A stretch of 64,000 nt of DNA, from the NCBI GenBank assembly GCA_050084515.1, contig CM114273.1:32240001-32304000 (forward strand), in the 5' to 3' direction. Below, piece by piece: positions 24,211 through 33,629 of this stretch. The stretch is from Blasia pusilla (taxonomy: Eukaryota > Marchantiophyta > Marchantiopsida > Blasiales). Made by a program: the position numbers and the translations under genes. The notes beneath the pieces are model-generated. The model saw only the letters and a list, made by a program, of their open reading frames with translations, made no database searches and was not told where the DNA came from. Each line of letters starts with the position of its first letter. The stretch's first letter is position 1.

Positions 24211-25329
24211 ACATTCTCATTCCCATTCTCATTCTTATTCTTATTCTCATTCTCCACCCGATGGAATCATTTGGGAATGGATAATTATGTGAAACTCACT
24301 TGTGGCAGTCATCTAGCGGCCCTTCCTCAATCATAAATAATTCGACCGCAAGCTCGTGAATCTTTCATACCAGTGGATGAAAATTTCCTCTCAGTGCGAT
24401 TTCTTCTCCAAATTGGAACAATCTTTGTTTCCAAGGATGTTAGGGTGGACGGTACGGAGGACGTTGTAGGTGAGACAGTCCAGCGAGTGATAGCAGACCG
24501 TAAAGTATGGAATCTCCTACCTCTAAAAAATGGTCAATATAGAGTTTATGGCTTGCCTCTGAATTCCTATGTTTCCCAAGTAGACGGTCCGGAATTTCCT
24601 AGTGCACCGAGCTCTATGTTTGCCACTCCAAGCTCAATAGATCCGACATCGACTCCAACTTCACACGTTCGTAACAATGTTGTACTTCCTGAGGACATTC
24701 CGGATGTCGTGCACTTCAGTGGAACTGTCGGACATCAACCGGGTCCTCTATCTGCCTACTTGTTCCTCTTGCGAATATCAGGAAATAGTTTGCTGTCATC
24801 TCTGCCCTTTAAAATGTTCAAGCACATTCTTGTCAACGAGCTGCCGCCCACGTACGATGGTAATTGCATTTTTGAGTTGCCTCCACTTGTTGGTCCTGCT
24901 CAAAAGAAAGATGGAGGACGCTTGAAGGGTATGGACAGAAAGTCTGATTGTCATCGATGGTGCAGGCTTCAACGGACTAGTGCTTCAATTCCATATGGTG
25001 CTTGGATTGTTTCTCGCCGCCAATGCGTTGGAGCCCTGGAGTGTAGAAGTCCAGGCTGCCTGTATCTAGAGCCCAATGGGCGAGTCAATACGTCGCAATT
25101 CCCCCCAAAGAATGCAGAAACTCCATATGAGGTCGGTGCGACCATACCGTCGGGAGGCCATCGATGTCCTCATTGTCAGGCATCCCCTTTCTACGTTGGA
25201 GCGTGTCCTGCATAGATCTTTCTCATTGTGCACGACTTCAATTCTACGTCCGAGTACACCAAGTTGGCAGTTCATGTTGGCTCCCACATTCATCCTCTTA
25301 CGGTGCAATTCAAAGACACATCAAGGAGT

Positions 25330-26607
25330 GTAATGTACAATGAGTAACATAATTGATCTTTTTACAATAATTTAATGAGTTTGATCCCCAAGAGGATCAT
25401 TTTTTGGTGGAAAGAGAGATCAAAATTATAATTCTCTGGTAATAGTTGTATTCAAGTGGAATAATTTAGATTCAATGTTTTATCAATATCTTCGGATCTT
25501 TCTTAGTACCAAGGTTTCTTTTCTCAATTCTCTCTAGTGGAGTTGATAGCACATTCAGGTAGATTTCCCCTCGATATCAAAAGAAACCTCACAGAGATCT
25601 CAACAAGAAAGTTGGCTTCTCCTACTATCGGAACTCAATCCGTCTCGGTAGGCTACTCTCTATAAAAAAATTTCCTACAACTCCATGTTGATTATTCCAT
25701 TGATGAGAAAGGTTCGCCTGATTCACTGTTCACTCTGCAAACCCAAAAAGAATACTCAGACATAATCATCGCACATCAGAATGAAGGAATGAGTACTTTA
25801 CTACTCCATCAAGAATGAGAAAGCTTCAAAGTGTTATACAAGCTCGAGAGGGTACTAATCCCTTGCTCGGACCATTCCTACAGCATGAGGACTTCGTAAG
25901 AGAATGATGATGAAGGCTACTTTTATGTTTCTTAAATACTCTCTAAAGTAGGAGTGATCCAAAGATTTGAAGGGTTCTTGATGAAGTTGGTGTCTCTTCA
26001 ACATTTCTAACCACCTAGATCTATGGTGCTCTTCTCTTTTCCTAAGATCCCTATGAATCCGCAAAACAAAATTGTCTTAACTACCTATCTGATACAAAGA
26101 GTTGCGCCTTTTCCTATTCTAGTTGTTCTAACTATGTGTCGCTTGAAATGACTCTCAGTCTTAGCTTCGCTTCGCTGCTAAGTCTGGACCTTTTTTGCTT
26201 TGCTTGAGGACGAAGCTCTTTCTCCTGATCTGAAGACGAAGTGCTCCATTCTTTGCTCTTATTCCAAGGGCTTCGTTCTTCGTGCTTCGTGCTTCGTTCA
26301 AGAGCGAAGTACTTCTTTCTCTTCTTCTTCTTCATGCTTTGTTCAGGAGCAAAGCACTTCATAGACAAGTTCTTAACAGAGCTTTGTTGTCCTAACCCTT
26401 TAGACATCGTTATTGTATTCTCCACTCCTCTCAAGAAAATCCTTGATTTTCTATCTCTCTGCTTTGTCCTTGGAGCTTTGTGATTCACTTTAATCTTACT
26501 CATTCTTATATATAATAATAACCATAATATCAAAATCATAGTGTATATACAAGCTTTGAATAAAAAGATGTAATTCTTCAAAAGTACAAAATTGTGGGTA
26601 TCACAAG
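25330..26607 (+). other. Transposase intron 1, without palindromes
   Basis: Bounded by donor AGT/GTAATG and acceptor CACAAG/GAGGAT, both phase 0. Unlike the other non-coding parts of the element it has none of the family palindromes. It carries a 26.15-26.40 kb stretch of recurring GCTTCGTTC / AGCAAAGCACTTC words, with an antisense lysine-rich open frame (26132-26659) that I take to be spurious. It may be a later insertion. Confidence 0.45.
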
Positions 26608-27570
26608 GAGGATGTGGCAAAGAAAGTGGCCGAGGTATATAGAAACTCTCCAAGATCAAAGCCCGGAGTGATCAAGTTAACAACAACATCACAAATTTGT
26701 GAACAATTGCTTGGAATCCTAGGGCAGGGCGAGATCACAGCTGCTGAGGAGAAACAACTCTCGGAAAATCTCGCATTTCTCGCTGATCTTGAATGCTTCC
26801 AGGATTTGCTGCATCAAATGCGGGTACTAGATGGAAAGACGGACGAAATGGATGCCATTGCCAGAATCAAGGCCAACTCCAGATTTCCATTTATTTAGAG
26901 ATGGCAATTCATGGGCCCGGGAGGCGAAGGATCTAGGGCTTATGTCTTCAAAATATCAACGACAAGGCCGTTGAGAGGCCTCGATCTTATAGATCAAATG
27001 AGGGAAGGGGAAGATCTTTACGGCAATTGGGTAAGCTTTGATATTTGCTACAGAGTGTTGAATGGATGGTTGACCATAGGTGCTCACGTTTATGACCATG
27101 TGGAGAAGGGACTCAAAACTATATTTTTCTGTGAGGTAAAAGTAGAAGACGTTGGAAGTTTGAAGATGTGTTGGTTACTCTTATTGGAGGTGGTGAAGGA
27201 AAACAAAAGGCCACCTCTGGAAATTTATGGATTCATGGCGGACAATGCACAACTTGGGTGGATTGCTATGAGGGAAGTGTTCAGGGGTGGAGAGGTTCAA
27301 CCAGAGAGAGAAAGGTCAGATGCTTTTCTTTGGCAACAGTCTGTGACCCGATACACCAAATCTTGCATCAAGGAGAATAAGAGGACAAAACTTGTCACTC
27401 TACTCCAACGCTACAAGGATAGCAAAACCCTGAAACAGGCCATGGAATGCCAAGAAGAACTTCATGGGTGGTGGAGGAAGCATGCAATTGAGAGGAAGTA
27501 CAAAGAGTTGTGCTCTTGGCTCACTTGCTGGACTGTATGAATGAGACAATGGGAAAACTTCATGCGGCAG

Positions 27571-28579
27571 GTGAGTTCAATATTTCGTCTTGTCGAGCTT
27601 ATGCTAAGAATTGTTTGAAAAGTTGCAGCTCAAATTGAGAAGCTTGGGCACTATAGGGATTTCAAACCAAAGAAACCAAGCAACCCGTCGGATGCGACGG
27701 GTTGCCTGAGTGTGCAACTAGTCGGAAATCGACGGGTTGCAGCAAGAATGTTTGTGTTACCCGTCGGAGCGCGACATCATGCACAAGAAATGTTTGTGCA
27801 ACCCGTCGGAACCCGATTGGTTGCATGAGTGTGCAACCTGTCAAATCCCGACGGGTTGCAAGTTGCATGTGTACAAGGCTTGCAAATAGTTCAATCCGGA
27901 TGGGTTGCAAGCCGCAAGGGTGCGAGTTAACTCGATCTGCAACCCGTCGGTTTTTGACAAGTTGCGTCTGTCTGCAACCTATGGGATTCCAACTAGTTGC
28001 GTCTGTATGCGACTCCTCGCATTCAGATAGGTTGCGGCTGTCTCCAAGTCACATCCAGACACGTTGCATCAGTTCAAGTTAACTGGAACCCGTCGAATTC
28101 CAATAGTTGCAAAGCTTCGTGTGTGGACACTTTTTGCAGGCCAATGGAATCCGACATGTTGCGCAAGGATTTTGGAGACCAGACCGGCCTGCTTCTCACA
28201 ACCCCTCGATTCTGACGGGTTGCAGTAGCATGTTTTGGGTGCTAGGTTGCAGTAAAAGGTTACTAGGATATTCCAGGGATGTCTCCGACTTGCAACCCGT
28301 TTCAAGTCGGAGGCTGGAAAATCCATGTGCAATTCCTCAAATTCCGATGACTTGCACTTGGATCTTCCAGCCCGGAGTGGCCAAAGTTACTTGCAACCCG
28401 TCTGAATCCGACGGGTTGCAGTAGGTAGTTCCTGGGTGTTGCAACACGTCGGAAACCGACGAGTCACAGAGTCATTCATGGGATGCCTCCAACTTGCAAC
28501 CCCTCTGGTTCTGACAGGTAGCTTTTTTCTTTGCTCATAGAGCTATTTTGGTTCCCTTCTCACATTTCCGTCGTTGTAG
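27571..28579 (+). repeat. Palindrome cluster 5 (transposase intron 2)
   Basis: Donor GCAG/GTGAGT at 27571, acceptor TTGTAG before 28580. It holds about 17 copies, the densest cluster. The copy at 28393-28419 has one mismatch; the first copies are at 27681, 27715, 27797 and 27834. Arms in this intron are often asymmetrically decayed. Confidence 0.85.
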
Positions 28580-30024
28580 GAATTGAATATTCATGAAAAT
28601 TCCCTTTGCCCCAACACAAGTGGAGCAGAAAGTGTTCATTACTCCTGGAGGTCATCACAAGCATGCCAAAGAATTTCACTTGTGGAGGCATGGCAACAAG
28701 ACCAGGAAAGAGCAATGCTACAGTCTGCAGCATCCCATATCTTCCTCACAAAAGGCATAACAAAAGGAAGGGGGCCTTCGATTTATGAGCTCTGTGTCAG
28801 GGCGGCTGTGAGATCTGGTGATTAGAAACTCTATGTGGAAGCCTTGAATCGATGCGTAGTAGGAACTCCCCTCGAGCAAGATGTACATATAGGTGGGGAT
28901 ATTCGTGGGCGTGTTTCAAGACGTCCCATACAGATGGTGGTAGAGCACTTTGAGTGAGACTCGTGGAGACCATATAAGTATCTTGACTTCAGGCAAGTGA
29001 AGAGGCAGCATCGAGGAACGAACACGGTATTAGAAATTATTCCGCCCAAGTATTCAGAGACCCCGGATTGCTCCCAAATCCGTGATGCAGTAATTTCTCC
29101 AAAATCAATGAATGTTTTATTTCAAAAGCCCTCCGTTGCTGGAAGTTCGCAACATCCGGTCGCTGGGGTGGTTTAACAATATGGGATTCCAGTCATTGAG
29201 GTGGATTACAACCTCAAAAGGTGGCATATATCTCGGAGCAACCGTGGAGGTGGACCCACTTGCAAGGCAGGATCTGATGGCATTAGGAGAGCATGCGGCA
29301 CTTTCCTAAATAAGGACTGGACAACCACAGCCTGGATTTTTGGGACTCAAAACCTTTGATCGTTTCACGAGGACCGGGGATCAATTGAAATACTTCTTCT
29401 GCCCAAATGAATCCTACGCTTTCCAAAAGTCTTATCCGGCTGCCATTGGAGCTCTAGGGAATACCCCCACGATTTGGCCCATTGCTGCAGGTACGAATTG
29501 CACTCAGGACGAAGTGGACAATCTTACAAGTGTCCGTTTCAGACTCGTAGACGGAGGAAGTTTTGAGCATGTTCGCATTACAGAGACCTTTGCATTTTGT
29601 ATTCAACCCAAGAATGATGTCAACATGTACCCGGAGAAGCTGGATGATGTGGACCCACTATTTCTGTTTGAGTCTAGAAATGGGGTGAAGAGAAACAGAA
29701 TGTGTAGGCCAATGGTAGAGAGAGCAATGCGAATCGCATAAGCTCGGAAAGAAAACATGGAAACAATTGCCACAAAAGATGTCCAAAGTGGCAATGGAAT
29801 AGGAAGGTTATATTGGGTCAGGAACAAGACTATAAATTCAGGTGTCACAGGGGTGTATGTGGTGCACACATGTTCCTATGATGACTTTGTCCAACGAGAG
29901 ACAAGTGGGAAAAGGTATTTCCCTTGTAAGCACATGTACTATGTGTTGCTTGTAGTTTTAAGAGAGTTGGAGGTAGGAGTAGGAATCCACCAACCAATTT
30001 TTGGGGAGAGATGGACAACATGGG

Positions 30025-30494
30025 TGTCACATCTGAGTAGCCGATAGGCCGAGATCTATCGTGGATAGGGCGTAGGAGCCAGCGGACTATCTTGAGTGTA
30101 ACTTTGTCCCACATTATCGGATGAGGTTAAGGATAGGTCCATTGTGTCAGGAACGTCGTTTCTGACGACTTTCATGTTGAGGTCTTTTACAGCCGGGTGA
30201 CTTGTTGATCAGGTCACCTGCCCCTGGTAACCTGTGCGCGCAAGTTACCAAGGGAAGGGCTATTTTAGGGGAAGAGCCTTTTGGCTCTTCCCAACATGAG
30301 AAAGATGGCTTTCCTAAGCCATCTTTCTCATGTTGGGCCGTTGGAGCACCTCCCTTGTATGTGTGTGAGTTAGGACTAAGGTGCTAGCGTCCTGATTCCT
30401 TGATAGCACAGGGTGGACGAGGCTCGATATGCCGATGTAGATTGAGGAGTGGAGTTTTAGGCCGGGTGTGCCGTTTTTACTACTCTTTATTTTT
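30025..30494 (+). repeat. Terminal repeat part A of gypsy copy 1 (A1), TATA lost
   Basis: 470 bases, matching A2 (38791-39265) and A3 (13587-14069) throughout. It starts TGTCACATCT and ends in CTACTCTTTATTTTT. Two hairpins stand in tandem: 30270-30293 (GAAGAGCC / GGCTCTTC, loop TTTT) and 30290-30337. Where A2 has CTATATAAGA, A1 has ATGAGAA, so the TATA box is gone. Confidence 0.8.
30290..30337 (+). other. Perfect 22-bp hairpin in A1
   Basis: Left arm 30290-30311, loop TCCT (30312-30315), right arm 30316-30337, all 22 pairs matched. In A2 and A3 the right arm is the same or nearly so, but the left arm is interrupted by the TATA segment. So the left arm in A1 looks rewritten to match the right arm. 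Confidence 0.85.
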
Positions 30495-31317
30495 ACATGA
30501 GAAAGATGTCAGGGGGCTGGTGGGAATTTGTTGTTTGCAAGTAGGCAAGCGAGTTGCCTTGGTCGGGAGCCCCTGGAGACGTGTGTGTGACGTTTTGTGT
30601 CATTTTTCTGTTTGGAAGGCCGTGGGCGGAAGCGCTGTCAATTTTTCTCAGATTTTGCTGGTGCGGATTGATGGGGGACAGCAGCCGAGTGTAGCGTGTG
30701 GTGGGGCATCGGGTGTACGCAAGTGAGGGTGTCGAGAGAGAAGGAAAGGGCAGGTTTGGGTCTTGCAGCTGCCGGGGGGTTGTCAAGTAAAGGCGGCTAG
30801 GTTAGGTCGCGAAGTCTAGGGTTAGGGCACGGCGGCGAGGGCCAAGGGGCGGCGTGACGGGCGCGGACCGGTGCGCAATTTAGCCGGGCGCAGAGTCGCG
30901 GGCGGACAAAGCAGGGCGCCGAGTGGGCATTTAGCCGGGCAGAGTCGCTGGCGACAGCGAGGGCGCGGCGCCCCCCATTTATTGCCCTCCCCAAAAGTTG
31001 GGGAGGCCCATAGGGGTGCGGGCCAGGACCCCTTGTCGTGTGTGATTGAGAGTGTTGGGTATCGGGTAGTAGCTAGTGCTAGATGGGTGCAGTGATGGTG
31101 ACGAGTGTAGATTCTTTTCATGTATAGCATGTTGGTGGATATACGGCGGTTTCCGAGTACGGGTCGCGTGTATGACCCGAGAGAGTGTCGCTAGGTTAGG
31201 TGAGTCAGTTGGGAGGCTCATGGTGAGCCCGAGTGTTGAGCGTACGTGAGGCCGGGTATGTCATCACGGGATTGACGTTAGCATAGGTGAGCTAGTGAGG
31301 CGTGTGGGAGACTCTCG
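30495..31317 (+). other. Untranslated leader of gypsy copy 1
   Basis: GC-rich and without a supported gene. It begins ACATGAGAAAGATG, as does the 14070 copy. A possible, imperfect primer-binding site (TGGGTATCGGGTAG; TGGGTATCAGGTAG in the 16.5 kb copy) lies near 31053, but it is about 550 bases from the end of A1, which is abnormal for an LTR element. Confidence 0.5.
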
Positions 31318-32640
31318 ATGAGTCTGAGTGCTTCAGCAGGTGAGACAGGGTTTGTCATCACGATGTTCTTCCAGGGTTCGGAAGAACGGGGTAGTGCGAG
31401 CAGTGGTAGTGGTGTGACACGGAGTGGAGTGAGATACCGAGGGGTTACCAATGAGGAGCTCCCTCGACATCCATCCGTGACTGGATCGTCATCATTGGAC
31501 ACTGGGTCTGGTGACGAGATCACCGACAGGGACAGTAGTACTTGGCAGGAGATGGACGACATGGGCCATTGGGGCATGCGTCGTTTCTCGTGTGCAGTGG
31601 GCACCATCGACTTAGATGATTTCATCCAGGAGTTCGACACATGGTGCGACTTCAGGAGATACGGACCCCGACACGGTTCAACCCTTTCATGGCATGGAAG
31701 GGGTTGTTCCAGCACTTGGGGGATCCTCCGATGGATGACTACAGGGAGTTTAGATCACTATACTCAGTAGAGATCGATGCCTGGAGGATGTATTGGGCTC
31801 CAGGGTATGTGTCCACTAGTGGTCGCGAGGCATATGATGGGATTGTGAGAGGAGAGAGACCCACACCATCAGCCCGGAGAATAGATGGAGAGGAGGGCAG
31901 TGAGACAGGCGATGTGGCAGAGACCTCAGGTGGTAGAGGGCCACCGGCCAGCCCCCACAGTGGAGTTCTTCCGGCGAGTTGGGGAAGAGCTACAGGCGTC
32001 TTAACCGACAAACCGAAAGAGTATACAGGATTTTCAGCGACGATCGGGTGAGAGTCTGAGAGAGGCATTCACACGCATGAGGAGGCTGATCATTGCTACG
32101 TTTGGAGTGATTGAGGCGCGATCGATCGACCCAAAGATTGGTACGGGGTTCTGGACCGAGAACTACGGAGGAGAGTCCGAGATGATGATTCACACAGCGA
32201 AGCCCACATTGAAGGTGGTCTTTGAGTTGTCTGAGCGTATTGAGCTCAACATGAGTGAGGAGCAGGTAGTGACCGCTGGATTTTCTCGAGAGTCGACGGG
32301 TCCCGAGCGGCGGTGACCCCCAGGTGCCACAAATGAGCACCAGCATACCACGAGAGCGGGCAGTGTGCCTAGAGAGCAGGGCGGGTACCGTGAGCCTTTG
32401 AGGCAACGACCCGCACCTACATATGTTGCCCATCAGGGACCGATGTGGTCTTGTTGGACGTGTGGAGGGGCCCATAGGAAGAGAGACTGCCTACAGCATG
32501 GGAGAGGACCACCAGCGCCTCCGATTGCTCAGGAGCCACAGAGGATGGCCCCACCATAGCACCAGTGTGACCATTGCCACAGATATGGTCACACTAGGGA
32601 TAGATGTTTTGACCTTCGCCGAGGGGCACGTCCAGAGGTA
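31318..32640 (+). pseudogene. Gypsy copy 1 gag with two CCHC zinc knuckles
   Basis: Capsid-like part in three frames: DLDDFIQEFDTWCDFRRYGP, then FNPFMAWKGLFQHLGDPPMD to about 31970, then SGESLREAFTRMRRLIIATF. The second gypsy copy gives the same order, which shows where the frame changes fall (near 31660 and 31970). Knuckle 1 is CWTCGGAHRKRDC at 32452-32490. Knuckle 2 is CDHCHRYGHTRDRC at 32566-32607, separated from the first by an in-frame TAG at 32557. It would pack the element RNA in a virus-like particle. Confidence 0.7.
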
Positions 32641-32775
32641 GGCCGAGGGCTTGGGGGCGGTCGTCCCGGAGGAGGTCGGGGAGTTCTTCCTGGACGTAGT
32701 GGTAGAGGACCACCACCAGCCAGAGGAGATGGAGCAAGAGCACTAGAGCCGGCGCTTCTCTCACGCATCGATCAG

Positions 32776-33629
32776 TTGGAGCAGAGGATTGCTGCCATGA
32801 CCGTGATGCAACTTAGGGAAGGCACGGAGCTGCAAGCAGCTAGTGTGACTCCAGTCTCTACCTCTTACCCTGACCCGGGTGAGGATCTCTGCAGTATGGG
32901 ATTCATGTGTAGTGCAGCCCAGGTTGAGGCAGCTGCAATGGTGACTCGGGGTGCTGCGAGAGGCACCGAGCCATCCAGAGGTGGAGTTGAGATTGACCCA
33001 CTAGAGGGGACCGATGGGCGGCAGGCCAGGGTTCCACAGTCGTTCACATTGTCGGAGGCACTACACACACCATCGATGGTGCCTACAATTCAGGCACGTA
33101 CGTCGACGTCACGAGGAGTTGGAGTGACAACTCCTATGCCGGCTCGAGTGGAGTCAACGTCGACCATAGTGTTGGAGGTGGCCACCAGAGTGAGTCACAC
33201 TCCACTATTTTCCGCCATAGAGTTGGTGACGTTGGGAGATGGACCAGCTGAGGTGTTTCGGTTGGCCGCCACATTGTGTGAGCATGGAGAGGTGATTGCT
33301 TCTTGTTCAGAGGTAGCTGAGGAGGTGGTGGACTTGCCCTTAGAGCCGGTGCTTGGGACGTTTCCCCAGAGTCATGGCATGCGGTGGCGGCGAAGTTGGT
33401 AGATATGCCAGCTCGACCGGCCATAGAGCGAGCAGTGGTGACACCTGGAGTAGTGTTACTGGATAATCGAGCTGGAGTATTTTGCTTGGTTAGTCCGACG
33501 GGGACAATATACCACCCACAGCGCGTCCTACTTGATTCGGGAGCGCAATCCTTGATGTTAGGGAAGGCGGCGTGTTTAGCGTTGGGGTTACGGAAGGCCG
33601 ACATTGAGCCTTGTCCCTTCCAGATCTGA
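32776..33629 (+). pseudogene. Gypsy copy 1 linker and aspartic protease
   Basis: A proline/threonine-rich linker (32776-33402), then in another frame the protease: VLLDSGAQ with the catalytic aspartate codon at 33534-33536, and LMLGKAACLALGL after it. It would cut the polyprotein. A frame change near 33390 separates linker and protease. Copy 2 has DSRA at the same place (41274), so its active site is lost. Confidence 0.65.

Larger units (their letters stand above)
17490..30024. mobile_element. Two-gene DNA transposon with MULE-type transposase, ParB/MTase-like gene and palindrome arrays (decayed)
   Basis: Composite unit inferred from four things: a minus-strand ParB/methyltransferase-like gene (18402-23799), a divergent plus-strand MULE/SWIM-type transposase gene (24277-30024), a shared promoter spacer, and one family of 27-bp palindromes in every non-coding part except the intron at 25330-26607. 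The right end is cut off at 30025, where the gypsy element begins inside the SWIM-coding exon. The left end is not resolved. Both genes carry several premature stops and frame changes, so this copy is dead. Calling it one element is an inference from the shared palindromes and the divergent arrangement. The transposase family (MULE versus KDZ-like) is not certain. Confidence 0.6.
24277..30024 (+). pseudogene. MULE-type transposase with SWIM zinc finger, decayed and cut by the gypsy insertion
   Basis: Exon 1 (24277-25329) has an N-terminal region, then a cysteine-rich part (RRQCVGALECRSPGC, later CPHCQ) like the zinc-binding region before MULE cores, ending HVGSHIHPL. Exon 2 (26608-27570) holds the core: STTRPLRGLDLIDQM, YDHVEKGLKTIFFCEV, then IYGFMADNAQLGWIAMREVF and RSDAFLWQQ, with the aspartate and C/H-type neighbourhoods of MULE transposases. 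Exon 3 (from 28580) is broken but ends in a SWIM-like TCSYDDF...YFPCKHMYYVLL, with the second cysteine of the CxC pair replaced by tyrosine. In-frame stops: TAA 24334, TAG 25213, TAG 26896 and more in exon 3, plus a frame change near 27500. The gypsy repeat begins at 30025, inside this exon. The family could be KDZ rather than MULE; only a profile search can settle that. Confidence 0.55.

Noticed and set aside
26132-26659. 175-codon lysine-rich open frame on the minus strand
   Set aside because: It comes from recurring GAAGC/CTTCG words, overlaps the intron and the next exon, and has no domain.
17498-28579. Palindrome clusters as a CRISPR array
   Set aside because: Spacing is irregular, copies are degenerate, they lie in introns of eukaryotic genes, and no cas-like gene is present.
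33134-33604. 156-codon open frame on the minus strand
   Set aside because: Antisense to the gypsy linker and protease; copy 2 has the same antisense frame (40883-41344) because the sense coding sequence is conserved.
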